Source of the DNA: CAVXSP01 sp963764505
Lineage (GTDB): Bacteria > Acidobacteriota > Vicinamibacteria > Vicinamibacterales > SCN-69-37
Assembly (NCBI GenBank): GCA_963764505.1
Contig: CAVXSP010000001.1
Location: 2,356,001 to 2,420,000, forward strand
Reading direction: 5' to 3'
Length of the DNA stretch: 64,000 nt
Below are positions 17,205-25,824 of the stretch, piece after piece (position 1 is the first letter of the stretch; every line of letters starts with the position of its first letter). The position numbers were made by a program, and so were the translations under genes. Under the pieces are notes generated by a model that did not search any database, was not told the origin of the DNA, and saw only the letters and a list, made by a program, of their open reading frames with translations.

Positions 17205-18607
17205 GAGCGTTTCTGGACGAAGGCTTCCTGCTCCAGAGTGAAGCCGCGCGCCGCTTGTACGAGCGCCATGCCGCGCCGCAGCCGATCTTCGACTATCACT
17301 GCCACCTGCCGGCGCGCGAGATCGCCGAGAATCGGCGGTTCGAGCATCTGACCGCGATCTGGCTCGAAGGCGACCACTACAAGTGGCGCGCCATGCGCGC
17401 GAGCGGCGTGGAGGAGCGGCTGTGCACGGGCGATGCCGACCCGTACGAGAAGTTCCTGGCGTGGGCATCGACGGTGCCGCGTTGTCTGCGCAATCCGCTG
17501 TATCACTGGACGCATCTGGAGCTGAGACGGTATTTCGGGATCGAGGAGCGGCTCGACGCGAATACGGCTCCTGGCATCTGGGCGCGCGCGAACGAGCAGC
17601 TTTGCGGCGGATCGCTCGACGCGCACGGCATCCTCCAGCGGTTTTCGGTGCGCGCCGTGTGCACGACCGACGATCCGGCCGACGACCTCGAGGCGCACGC
17701 CCGCATCGCGGCGAGCTCGCTGGCCACCCGCGTGTACCCGACGTTCAGGCCGGACCGGGCGCTCGAGGTGCACCAGCCGGCCGCGTTCAATCCGTGGGTC
17801 GACCGGCTGGCGCGCGCGGCGGACCTCCACATCGCGGGCTTCCGCGACTTCCTCGAGGCGCTGCAGCGCCGCCACGACGCGTTCCACCAGGCCGGCGGCC
17901 GGATGTCCGATCACGGGCTGACGCAGTGTCCGGCGTCGCCGTGCAGCGAGCGTGGCGCGGCCGCGGCGTTCGACAAGGCGCGGGCGGGCCGCGCCGTCAG
18001 CGCGCGCGAGCAGGCGGCGTTCGCGTCGTTCATGATGGTGTTCTTCGGGAAGCTCGACGCCGCCAGGGGCTGGACGAAGCAGCTCCATCTCGGCGCACGG
18101 CGGAACGCCAGCACGCGCGCGCTCCAGACGCTCGGACGCGACACCGGGTACGACTCGATCGGGGACCTGCCGCAGGTCGACGCGCTCGGCGCGTATCTCG
18201 ACCGGCTCGATCGCGAGCACGCGCTCCCCAAGACGATCATCTACAACGTCAATCCCGCCGAGAACTACGCGATGGCGGCGATGGCCGGGAATTTCCAGGG
18301 CGGCGGGCGGCCCGGGCGGATCCAGTTCGGCAGCGCCTGGTGGTTCCTCGATCAGAAGGACGGCATCGAGTGGCAGCTCGACGCCCTCTCGAACGTCGGG
18401 CTGCTGGCGCCCTTCGTCGGCATGACGACCGACTCGCGCTCCTTCATGTCGTTTCCACGGCACGAGTACTTCCGGCGGGTGCTGTGCAGCCTCCTGGGCG
18501 GCGACATCGAACGCGGCGAGCTGCCCGACGACGAGCACCTCGTGGGCGGGCTCGTCGCCGACGTCTGCTATCGCAACGCCGAGCGGTACTTCGAGCTGCC
18601 ATCATGA
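17201..18607 (+). CDS. uxaC: Glucuronate/galacturonate isomerase
   Basis: 468 residues, the normal size of UxaC. It contains the metal-binding start FDYHCHLPAREIAENRRF (residues 29-46), GDHYKWRAMRASGVEE, CTTDDPADDL, the conserved WTKQLHLGARRN and GMTTDSRSFMSFPRHEYFRR blocks. It interconverts D-glucuronate with D-fructuronate (or galacturonate with tagaturonate), the first intracellular step of hexuronate use. The ATG overlaps the kinase stop by four bases, and its own stop overlaps the dipeptidase start, so translation is coupled. Partner enzymes UxaB/UxuB and UxaA/UxuA are not in the window. Confidence 0.95.
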   Translation: MRAFLDEGFLLQSEAARRLYERHAAPQPIFDYHCHLPAREIAENRRFEHLTAIWLEGDHYKWRAMRASGVEERLCTGDADPYEKFLAWASTVPRCLRNPLYHWTHLELRRYFGIEERLDANTAPGIWARANEQLCGGSLDAHGILQRFSVRAVCTTDDPADDLEAHARIAASSLATRVYPTFRPDRALEVHQPAAFNPWVDRLARAADLHIAGFRDFLEALQRRHDAFHQAGGRMSDHGLTQCPASPCSERGAAAAFDKARAGRAVSAREQAAFASFMMVFFGKLDAARGWTKQLHLGARRNASTRALQTLGRDTGYDSIGDLPQVDALGAYLDRLDREHALPKTIIYNVNPAENYAMAAMAGNFQGGGRPGRIQFGSAWWFLDQKDGIEWQLDALSNVGLLAPFVGMTTDSRSFMSFPRHEYFRRVLCSLLGGDIERGELPDDEHLVGGLVADVCYRNAERYFELPS

Positions 18608-19758
18608 GCGAGCGACGCGCCGGCCCGGGACCGACCCGAAGCCCGAAGCCCGAAGCCCGAAGCCCGGAACACACCCGGCCTTCCGCCTTCATCCTGGATG
18701 CGCATCTGGATCTGGCGATGAACGCCCTGGAGTGGAACCGCGATCTCACGCGGCCGCTCGCCGAGATCCGCGCCCGCGAGGCGGGCCGGGCCGACAAGCC
18801 GGATCGCGGCCGTGGGACGGTCAGCTTCGCGGAGATGCGCCGGGGGCGCGTCGGCATCTGCGTGGCGACGCAGATCGCGCGATACGTGCCGCCGGACAAT
18901 CCGCTCCCGGGCTGGCATTCGCCCGAACAGGCGTGGGCGCAGACTCAAGGGCAGCTCGCGTGGTATCGGGCCATGGAAGCGCGCGGCGAGCTGGAGCCGA
19001 TCACGAGCGCCGCCGCGCTGCGGCGCGCGGTCGGACGATGGAGCGGCAGCGAGCCGGCAGACAACGCGCCCATTGGGTACATCCTGGCCCTCGAGGGCGC
19101 GGATTCGATCCGATCGGTTCGGCATCTGGAGGAGGCCTACAGCCAAGGTCTGCGGGCGCTCGGTCCCGCGCACTACGGCCCGGGACGCTACGCGTCGGGA
19201 ACCGAGACTTCCGGGCCCTTTCCGCCCGCCGGGCGCGAGCTGCTCGCCGAAATGGATCGGCTGGGGCTGATTCTCGACGTCACCCACCTCACCGACGAGG
19301 AGTTTCGCGAGGCGCTGGACGTCTACCGCGGACCGATCTGGGCCAGCCACTCGGATTGCCGCGCGCTCGCTCCACATCAACGGCAGTTGAGCGACGAGCA
19401 GATCCGGATCCTGGTCGATCGAGGCGCCGTGATCGGCGCGGCGTTCGACGCCTGGATGCTGGTCCCGAACTGGATCCGTCAGCAGACCACGCCCGAGTCG
19501 GCCGGCGTCACGCTGCAGACCGTCGTCGATCACATCGATCGCGTCTGTCAGATCGCCGGCAGCGCGAGACACTCGATGATCGGATCGGACCTGGACGGCG
19601 GATTCGGCCGCGAACAGGCGCCCATGGATCTCGAGTCGATCGCGGATCTCGCCCGGATTCCGGACCTCCTGCGGGCGCGGGGGTATGGCGACGAGGACGT
19701 TGAGGCGATCGCGTCCGGCAACGCCGTCCGGTTCCTGGACGACGCGCTGCCGGAATAG
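18604..19758 (+). CDS. Membrane dipeptidase, peptidase family M19
   Basis: 384 residues. Zinc ligands of the M19/renal dipeptidase family are visible: DAHLDL (about residue 33), the metal-bridging Glu in ALEGADS, DVTHLTDEEF, SHSDCRAL and GSDLDG near the end. Such enzymes cleave dipeptides, including D-amino-acid-containing ones. No signal peptide is evident; the first 25 residues are low-complexity because the DNA contains four tandem GAAGCCC-type heptads. The ATG overlaps the uxaC stop (ATGA), so it is the last gene of the sugar-acid operon, an unexpected partner that might release a sugar- or lactyl-linked amino compound; this is speculative. Confidence 0.85.
   Translation: MSERRAGPGPTRSPKPEARSPEHTRPSAFILDAHLDLAMNALEWNRDLTRPLAEIRAREAGRADKPDRGRGTVSFAEMRRGRVGICVATQIARYVPPDNPLPGWHSPEQAWAQTQGQLAWYRAMEARGELEPITSAAALRRAVGRWSGSEPADNAPIGYILALEGADSIRSVRHLEEAYSQGLRALGPAHYGPGRYASGTETSGPFPPAGRELLAEMDRLGLILDVTHLTDEEFREALDVYRGPIWASHSDCRALAPHQRQLSDEQIRILVDRGAVIGAAFDAWMLVPNWIRQQTTPESAGVTLQTVVDHIDRVCQIAGSARHSMIGSDLDGGFGREQAPMDLESIADLARIPDLLRARGYGDEDVEAIASGNAVRFLDDALPE
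18635..18665 (+). repeat. 7-bp tandem repeat (CCCGAAG x4) inside the dipeptidase start
   Basis: Four perfect copies of CCCGAAG run from 18635 to 18662, followed by CCC. They encode the Pro/Arg/Glu/Ser-rich stretch at residues 11-21 of the dipeptidase. Because seven is not a multiple of three, gain or loss of one unit would shift the frame behind the ATG. Confidence 0.85.
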
Positions 19759-19767
19759 ACCGGGGCC

Positions 19768-21333
19768 TCAGCGATCCAGTACGAAGGCGTACAGCGAGGG
19801 GCCGGCGGCGGCGACTACGTATTGACGGCCGTCGAGCCGGTAGGTGATCGGACCGTTGGTCACGGTGCCGATCCGCGAATGCCAGAGCGGGGTCCCGTTC
19901 GTCGCGTCGAGCGCCTCGAGTCCGCCCGATCCGCCGGAGAAGACGAGATTGCCGGCGGTGCTCAGCAGGCTCGACCGGTTCGGCGTGTCCCAGGCATGGC
20001 TCCACCGGACCTGGCCCGTCCGGTAGTCGATCGCCTGCAGCATCGATTCGGAGTAGCCGCCGCGGTCGGTGCCGCCCCATCCGAGCGGGTTGTCGCTGGT
20101 GTCGTAGAGATAGTAGACGCTGTAGGCCTGCGTCGCATTGACGTAGAACAGCGCGGTCTTCGGGCTGAACGTCGGCGACTGCCAGTTGGCGGCGCCGCCC
20201 TGGTTGGGCGTGACGAGCGCGCCGTCGACGCGCGGATACTTCGCCGGGTTCGGGATCGGCTGGCCCTTGGCGTCGTACCCGAGCGTCCAGTTGGTCTCGA
20301 CGAACTCCGCCGAGACGATCGCCTTTCCGGTCGCGCGGTCGAGGACGAAGAACTGCCCGTTCCGGGCGGCCTGGGCGAGCAGCTTGCGGACCCGGCCGTT
20401 GACGGGCGCATCGAAGAGCACCGCCGTCTCCGTGGCGTCCCAGTCGTGCGTATCGTGCGGCGACGACTGGAAGTACCACGCCATGCGTCCCGTATCCGCG
20501 TTGAGCGCCACGATCGATCCCGTGAACAGATTCGAGCCGGGGCGATTGCGCTGCGCGATCACCGGCTGCGGATTCCCGGTCGTGACGTAGACCAGGTTCA
20601 GCTCCGGATCGTAGGTCACGGGCTGCCACGTCATCCCGCCGCCGTGCTTCATCGCTTCCTCGTCGGGCCAGGTCTCGGCGCCCGGATCATCGCGGTTCTG
20701 CGGCACCGTCCACCAGCGCCACTGCCGCTGGCCGGTGACCGGGTCGTGCGCTTCGACGTATCCGGGGTTGTCCATGTCGTCGCCGCTCACGCCGGTGAGG
20801 AGGTGGTTCCTGACCACGACCGGGGCGGTGGATGCGTAGTAGAAGCGGTCGAGATCGCAGATGGGCGTGTCCCAGCGGTGCGAGCCGTCCTTCATGGAGA
20901 GCGCGACCAGGTGGCAGTCGGGCGTCTCGAAGTAGACCGTATCGCCGAACGCGGCCATGCCGCGGTTGGCGAGGTGATTGCCGCCCTGCGACTTCCACGC
21001 GTAGTGCCATCGCTCCTGACCGGTGCGCGCGTCGATGGCATAGGCATTGTCCTGCGTGGACACGTACAGCACGCCGTCGATCATGAGCGGCGTCGCCTTG
21101 ATGGCGCCGCTGGGCGACGTGCGGTGCATCCAGGCGAGGCCCAGCGCCTTCACGTTTCCGGTGTCGACCAGATCGAGCGGGCTGTAACGGCGGCCCGAGT
21201 AGTCGCCGTTGTAGGTGGGCCACGCGTCGGTGGGGGAATTCACGAGTGTGGCGGCATCGACCTGTGAAGACGGTGCACGGGCAAGAGGGTGAACGGGTGA
21301 GAGCAGGGCAAGGAGAAGAAGAAGACTTCTCAC
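19768..21333 (-). CDS. PQQ-type beta-propeller protein, alcohol/sugar dehydrogenase-like, exported
   Basis: 521 residues. A signal peptide (RSLLLLLALLSPVHPLA) starts at a GTG whose bases overlap the stop of the upstream cytochrome gene (GTGA), with TGGAGA seven bases before. The mature part has WPTYNGDYSGRRYSPL, AYAIDARTGQERW, TPICDLDRFYYAS and LDRATGKAIV, the repeating tryptophan-docking blades of PQQ-dependent dehydrogenases. HDTHDWDATETAVLFD resembles the active-site Asp region. It is shorter than classical methanol/ethanol dehydrogenases and lacks the adjacent-Cys disulfide ring, so it belongs to the broad PQQ-binding-like group. Co-transcription with the cytochrome c implies periplasmic oxidation feeding electrons to it. 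Confidence 0.8.
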   Translation of the reverse strand: MRSLLLLLALLSPVHPLARAPSSQVDAATLVNSPTDAWPTYNGDYSGRRYSPLDLVDTGNVKALGLAWMHRTSPSGAIKATPLMIDGVLYVSTQDNAYAIDARTGQERWHYAWKSQGGNHLANRGMAAFGDTVYFETPDCHLVALSMKDGSHRWDTPICDLDRFYYASTAPVVVRNHLLTGVSGDDMDNPGYVEAHDPVTGQRQWRWWTVPQNRDDPGAETWPDEEAMKHGGGMTWQPVTYDPELNLVYVTTGNPQPVIAQRNRPGSNLFTGSIVALNADTGRMAWYFQSSPHDTHDWDATETAVLFDAPVNGRVRKLLAQAARNGQFFVLDRATGKAIVSAEFVETNWTLGYDAKGQPIPNPAKYPRVDGALVTPNQGGAANWQSPTFSPKTALFYVNATQAYSVYYLYDTSDNPLGWGGTDRGGYSESMLQAIDYRTGQVRWSHAWDTPNRSSLLSTAGNLVFSGGSGGLEALDATNGTPLWHSRIGTVTNGPITYRLDGRQYVVAAAGPSLYAFVLDR

Positions 21334-22190
21334 TCGAGCGTCTCCAGATACGCGACGAGGTCGTGTATGTCGTCGTCTCGGATCCGGCGGAGCAGGTCGT
21401 GGTGCGCCGCCAGCGGATCGGTCTTGACCACGCGCAGCGCCGGCGAGCGCTTCACGACCCGCAGCGCGCCGCCCGCGTCGCGGAGGGTCACGTAGAAGTC
21501 GTCCATCTGGACGAGCACGCCCGACACTGGTGCGCCCGAGGCCGGCGTCAGCGTGACGGTCGTCTCCGCCGAGCCGCGGCCCGCCCCGCGTCCTCGTCCG
21601 CTGGGGAAGAGCATCTGCTGCTGCAAATCGACCGGATTGGGGAAGCGCGTCGCGATCCTGGCCAGGTCTCCGGTCGCGGAGTGGCACTCGGTGCACTTTC
21701 CATCGCCCGCGAAATATCTCCCGCCGGCGGCGGAGTCGCCGGTCAGCACGCGCTGGGGCACGAACACGACCGATCCACGCAGCGTGTCCTCGATGCGCTG
21801 GCGGAGGAAGTGGGTGAGGTCGGTCACCTGTTCGTCGGTCAGGCTCGCGCTCGGAATGCCGCTTTGCATCGGGTGGCCCTTCTTCAAGAACGGCCCGAGC
21901 ACGCTGCCGTACCTGTCGCGCAGGACCACGAGCGAGCGGATCAGATTGGGCCCGTCGTCGGTCCCTCGCGCCAGGGCGCCGTGGCAGGTGATGCACTGGG
22001 CCGTCCAGACGCGGCGTCCGCGATCCGCCGCAGTCGCGTCGACCTTCGGACGGTCGGCGGGGCCGACACCGGGGCGCGGCTGGGACTGAGCCGATAGGGA
22101 AATGGCTATCACGGGAACGAAGAACAGAGTCGTCCAAAGGAGTGGACCTTTGGACGCCTGGACGACGGTGCTCTCTAGCCGACGAGGCAT
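21330..22190 (-). CDS. Exported cytochrome c with two CxxCH motifs
   Basis: 286 residues. An N-terminal hydrophobic segment (WTTLFFVPVIAISLSAQ) is a signal peptide or anchor. Heme-binding motifs QCITCHG (about residue 69) and KCTECHS (about 175) are separated by helical segments including the SLTDEQVTDLTHFLRQRI of a cytochrome c fold. The C-terminal third is a small beta domain. It would carry electrons from the overlapping downstream PQQ protein. Start choice is uncertain: ATG at 22190 (used here) overlaps the upstream isomerase-like gene by 16 bp, and ATG at 22211 is also possible. The first 20 residues (VVQASKGPL) come from a dispersed repeat shared with the methyltransferase at 25825. Confidence 0.82.
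   Translation of the reverse strand: MPRRLESTVVQASKGPLLWTTLFFVPVIAISLSAQSQPRPGVGPADRPKVDATAADRGRRVWTAQCITCHGALARGTDDGPNLIRSLVVLRDRYGSVLGPFLKKGHPMQSGIPSASLTDEQVTDLTHFLRQRIEDTLRGSVVFVPQRVLTGDSAAGGRYFAGDGKCTECHSATGDLARIATRFPNPVDLQQQMLFPSGRGRGAGRGSAETTVTLTPASGAPVSGVLVQMDDFYVTLRDAGGALRVVKRSPALRVVKTDPLAAHHDLLRRIRDDDIHDLVAYLETLE
22139..22170. repeat. Dispersed heptad-type repeat, copy 1
   Basis: The stretch GGAGTGGACCTTTGGACG followed by CCTGGACGACGG matches the one at 25829-25875 at 20 of the first 24 positions and again at the GGACGACGG end. It contributes codons to the start of the cytochrome c gene on the minus strand. A perfect 9-bp inverted repeat (GTCCAAAGG and CCTTTGGAC) spans 22132-22155. 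Confidence 0.55.
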
Positions 22191-23083
22191 CCCTTGCAGT
22201 ACTCGACGCATTTCGCGAGCTCCGTCATGCGATCGGAGCCGGGCGGCACGGGATATTCGAACTCGATCGTGGCCTGCATGTTCCAATGGTTGTCACGGAT
22301 CGCCTGCAGCGCCTCCCTGATCGGCGTATCGCCCTGGCCGAAGGGCACGTTCACGTCCTGCAGCGTCTTGTCCTTCACATGGACGTGGGTGATCCGGTCG
22401 TGGTGCTTCTCGAGAAACGGCATCGGCGACGTCTTGTTGCCGCCCACGAAATGGCCGAGGTCGAGGTTCGCGCCATTGAACTTCGAGTAGGTGAACGCCT
22501 GCTCCCAGATCGCGGGCGTCATCTGCGTATGCCCGTGGAAGCCGATCATCGTGCGGTGCTTCTCGCCGAACTGGCCCAGCCGCCTGGCGCCCTCGACCTG
22601 GTTCACGGGCAGCTCGCACGAGATGGCGCGGGCGCCCAGCGCCGAGGCGAGGTCGAACGCGTAGTCCAGCTCGGCATCCGAGAACGCGAGGATGCCGTCG
22701 AACTTGACGATCTCGATGGCGACGCCCGCGTCTTCGTACGTGCGCCGGAACTCCGGCACACGCGCCAGCGGGGCCGAGAGCCTGAACTGGCGCAGCGTCT
22801 CGGCGCTGGCGCGCTGGCCGGGGCCGCCGAGGAACATCTCGACGGGCTGCGAGCGCAGCTCGACCGCGCTGATGCCGAGCTGCACGCAGCGCGACAGGAT
22901 CTCGTCACCGCTCGTGTAGTTGCCGGTCCCGAAGTTGTAGGGCACGTTCATGCCCACCTGCACGCCCGCCCAGCGGGAATTCGGCTTCTGAGACCCGGCC
23001 CGTGCGGCGAGCCGCCCCCGCCATGCCGCGGTCGGAAGCGCGGCCACGGCCAGGCGGCCGAACTGACGTCGTGTGAGATGCAT
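22175..23083 (-). CDS. Tat-exported sugar phosphate isomerase/epimerase-like TIM-barrel protein
   Basis: 302 residues. The N-terminus LTRRQFGRLAVAALPTAA is a twin-arginine signal. The remainder is a xylose-isomerase-like TIM barrel: VELRSQPVEM, EIVKFDGILAFSDAELDYAFDLA, ISCELPVN, MIGFHGHT, NLDLGHFVGG, ITHVHVKDK and a final EFEYP, with Glu, His and Asp placed to hold a divalent metal. Such proteins isomerise or epimerise sugars; export suggests action on an extracytoplasmic sugar or keto-sugar produced by the adjacent PQQ/cytochrome oxidation system. It is the first gene of a leftward three-gene unit and is divergent from the large cytochrome-propeller gene with 77 bp between starts. Confidence 0.8.
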   Translation of the reverse strand: MHLTRRQFGRLAVAALPTAAWRGRLAARAGSQKPNSRWAGVQVGMNVPYNFGTGNYTSGDEILSRCVQLGISAVELRSQPVEMFLGGPGQRASAETLRQFRLSAPLARVPEFRRTYEDAGVAIEIVKFDGILAFSDAELDYAFDLASALGARAISCELPVNQVEGARRLGQFGEKHRTMIGFHGHTQMTPAIWEQAFTYSKFNGANLDLGHFVGGNKTSPMPFLEKHHDRITHVHVKDKTLQDVNVPFGQGDTPIREALQAIRDNHWNMQATIEFEYPVPPGSDRMTELAKCVEYCKGCLVG

Positions 23084-23160
23084 GGTGGGCCTACGCTAGC
23101 AGAACTCGGCGCCTCCGGCCAGTTGCGTTACCATTCCGGTGATTCATATTTCAGCACCCC

Positions 23161-25821
23161 ATGTCACGAACCATCCGAGTCGCCGCTCTCTTCGTCGCGG
23201 CCGCCGTGGTGACGGGCCGCGGATCGCAGTCGCCGCCGGCATCGCCCTCCTCGTCCTGGCCGCCGGGCCTGCGCCAGGTGGCGGCGGATTCGCCGCCGCG
23301 TTCGCCGGCCGACGAGATGAAGACGTTCTTCATGCCGCCGGGCTATCACGTGGAGCTCGTCGCGAGCGAGCCGCTCATCCAGGACCCCGTGCTCATCGAC
23401 TGGGACCCTGACGGCCGGCTGTGGGCGATCGAGATGCCGGGCTACATGCACGACGCCCGGGCCTCCGACGAGCACGGGCCGACCGGGCGCATCGTCGTGC
23501 TCGAAGATACCGACGGCGACGGGCGGATGGACAAGCGGACCGTGTTCGCCGACGGCCTCATCCTGCCGCGCGCGCTGAAAGTGCTCGCGCACGGCGTGCT
23601 GGTCGGAGAGCCCCCGCACCTCTGGCTCATGCGCGACACGGACGGCGACCTGAAGGCCGATACCAAGGAGTCGGTCACCGACCAGTACGGTCGCCTCGAC
23701 GCGACCGTGGAGCACAACGCCAACAGCCTGCTCTGGGCCCTCGACAACTGGATGTACACGTCGGAGGTCGACATCTACCTGCGGCTGCGTCATGACAAGT
23801 TCGACGTCCGGAAGACGCTGTCGCGGGGGCAGTGGGGCGCGACGCAGGACGACGCGGGACGCGTCTATCGCAACACGAACGAATCCGTCCTGCACGTCGA
23901 CGTGGTGCCGACGCCGTACTACGCCCGGAACCCGAACCTGCTGCGGACGCGCGGCAGCTACGAGTCGCTCGAAGGCGAGCACCGCGAGGTCGACACCGTC
24001 TGGCCGGTGCGCCCGACGCGCGGCGTCAACCGCGGCTATCAGACCGGCGTCCTGCGCGCCGACGGCTCGCTGGCCGCCTACACGTCGGTCAGCTCGCCCC
24101 TGGTGTATCGGGGAGACCGGCTCCCGCACGAGCTGTACGGCAACGTGTTCGTCACCGAGCCCGCCGGCAACCTGGTGAGCCGGATCATCGTCGAGGACGA
24201 CGGCGCCGGCCTTCGGGCGCGGAAGGCCTACGACCACGCCGAGTTCCTCGCCTCCACCGACGAGCGCTTCAGACCGGTCTATCTCTCCAACGCGCCGGAC
24301 GGCACGCTCTATATCGTCGATCTGTACCGGGGAATCATCCAGCACCGCGACTACATCACCGAGTACCTCCGCGATCAGATTCTCTCGCGCCAGCTCGAGC
24401 AGCCGACGGGGCTCGGACGGATCTATCGGGTCGTGCACGACACGACCCGGCGCGGTCCCGTGCCGCGGCTGGCGAAGGCGCCGGCCGCCGATCTCGTCGC
24501 CGCGCTGTCGCATCCGAACGGGTGGTGGCGCGATACGGCGCAGCGCCTGCTCGTCGAGCGCAACGACTCCTCGGTCGTGCCCGCGCTGCGCGAGCTGGCG
24601 GGCGACGCGGACCCGCGCGTGCGGCTGCATGCGCTCTGGACGCTCGATGGACTCGACAGCCTCACGGCGCCGCTCGAGATCCAGGCGCTCGACGATCGAT
24701 CGCGCGACGTGCGCGTGTCGGCGGTGCGCCTGGCGGAGCGGTTCGTCGAGTACTATCCCGAGATCGCCGTCCAGCAGGCGCTCGTGCGCCGGATCGACGA
24801 CCAGGACTGGGCCGTGCGCGATCAGCTGGCGGCCAGCCTCGGCGCACTGCCGCTCGGTGCGCGCGTGCCCGCGATTGCCCTGCTGCTCGCGCGCCATGGC
24901 GACGATCCCATTACGCTCGACGCGGCCATCAGCGGTGTGAGCGGCCACGAAGCGGACGTCATCGATCGGCTGATGTCGTCGGCCGGCGGCCCGACGCCGA
25001 TGGTGCAGGACGCGCTGACGATGCTGGCGGCAACCGTGACGCGTGGAGGGGACGACGGCCAGGTCTCGCGGATGTTCGGCTGGGCCGGCGACGGCGCGCG
25101 TCCCGAATGGGCGCGCGATGCGCTGGTGCGCGGGACCGAAGTGGCGCTGCTCGGCGCCCCGATGCCGGGAAGCCCCGCGCGGGCCGGCGGCGGGCCGGCA
25201 CCGGCCGCGCCGTGTCCGACGTGTCCGGGGGCGCGCGGCGGTCCTGGCGGCGGCTACGCCTTCCGCCCCGCCGCACCTGCCGGTCGGGGCGGGCGCGGCA
25301 GCGGTGGCCCCGTCCTGCGCCTCGAGGCCGAGCCGAAGGCGCTGGTCGCCCTCGCGGCCGACAAGGGACCGCTGGGGGCCCGGGCCGCGAAGGTGCTCGA
25401 ACGCGTGGTCTGGCCCGGCAAGCCGGGCGCGCCGGCGGCCGCGACGCCCCTGAACGCTTCAGAGCGCGCTCTGTTCGACGCAGGTGAACAGACCTACAGG
25501 AGCCTGTGCCAGGCATGCCATCAGCCGGATGGCCGGGGCCAGGAGAGAGTGGGCGCCAATCTGGTTGGATCGGCCCTTGTTCTCGGCGCGCCCGAGATTG
25601 CGGCACGGATCGTCCTGAACGGCAAGGAAGGAACGATCGGGCTCATGCCGCCGCTCGGGACGGGCCTCTCGGACGAACAGATCGCGGGGGCTCTGACCTA
25701 CATCCGACACGAGTGGGGCAATGCGGCATCCGCCGTGACGCCGGCCGTGGTCGGGCAGGTCCGCGCCCAGACCGCCGGCCGTACGCGGCCGTGGACGGAC
25801 GCGGAGCTCGGCATCAAGTGA
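23161..25821 (+). CDS. Exported propeller-HEAT-cytochrome c protein (PVC-type heme-binding family)
   Basis: 886 residues. A signal peptide is followed by a six/seven-bladed propeller typical of the 'putative membrane-bound dehydrogenase' domain: FFMPPGYHVELVASEPLI, DWDPDGRLWAIEMPGYM, EDTDGDGRMDKRTVFADGL, SNAPDGTLYIVDLYRGIIQH (about residues 55-400). Helical HEAT-like repeats occupy about 440-680, then a Gly/Pro/Ala-rich linker with CPTCPG, and a C-terminal cytochrome c domain with CQACHQPDGRG (about 782) and the distal Met region in IGLMPPLG. These proteins are thought to oxidise sugars or alcohols in the periplasm. The paralogue at 29284 has the same order of parts. Confidence 0.85.
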   Translation: MSRTIRVAALFVAAAVVTGRGSQSPPASPSSSWPPGLRQVAADSPPRSPADEMKTFFMPPGYHVELVASEPLIQDPVLIDWDPDGRLWAIEMPGYMHDARASDEHGPTGRIVVLEDTDGDGRMDKRTVFADGLILPRALKVLAHGVLVGEPPHLWLMRDTDGDLKADTKESVTDQYGRLDATVEHNANSLLWALDNWMYTSEVDIYLRLRHDKFDVRKTLSRGQWGATQDDAGRVYRNTNESVLHVDVVPTPYYARNPNLLRTRGSYESLEGEHREVDTVWPVRPTRGVNRGYQTGVLRADGSLAAYTSVSSPLVYRGDRLPHELYGNVFVTEPAGNLVSRIIVEDDGAGLRARKAYDHAEFLASTDERFRPVYLSNAPDGTLYIVDLYRGIIQHRDYITEYLRDQILSRQLEQPTGLGRIYRVVHDTTRRGPVPRLAKAPAADLVAALSHPNGWWRDTAQRLLVERNDSSVVPALRELAGDADPRVRLHALWTLDGLDSLTAPLEIQALDDRSRDVRVSAVRLAERFVEYYPEIAVQQALVRRIDDQDWAVRDQLAASLGALPLGARVPAIALLLARHGDDPITLDAAISGVSGHEADVIDRLMSSAGGPTPMVQDALTMLAATVTRGGDDGQVSRMFGWAGDGARPEWARDALVRGTEVALLGAPMPGSPARAGGGPAPAAPCPTCPGARGGPGGGYAFRPAAPAGRGGRGSGGPVLRLEAEPKALVALAADKGPLGARAAKVLERVVWPGKPGAPAAATPLNASERALFDAGEQTYRSLCQACHQPDGRGQERVGANLVGSALVLGAPEIAARIVLNGKEGTIGLMPPLGTGLSDEQIAGALTYIRHEWGNAASAVTPAVVGQVRAQTAGRTRPWTDAELGIK

Positions 25822-25824
25822 CGG

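Noticed and set aside
18635..18665. CRISPR-like tandem repeat
   Set aside because: Units are 7 bp with no spacers; a simple tandem repeat within a gene.
22132..22155. GTCCAAAGG/CCTTTGGAC as an operator or terminator
   Set aside because: Lies inside the cytochrome c coding region and is explained by the dispersed heptad repeat.
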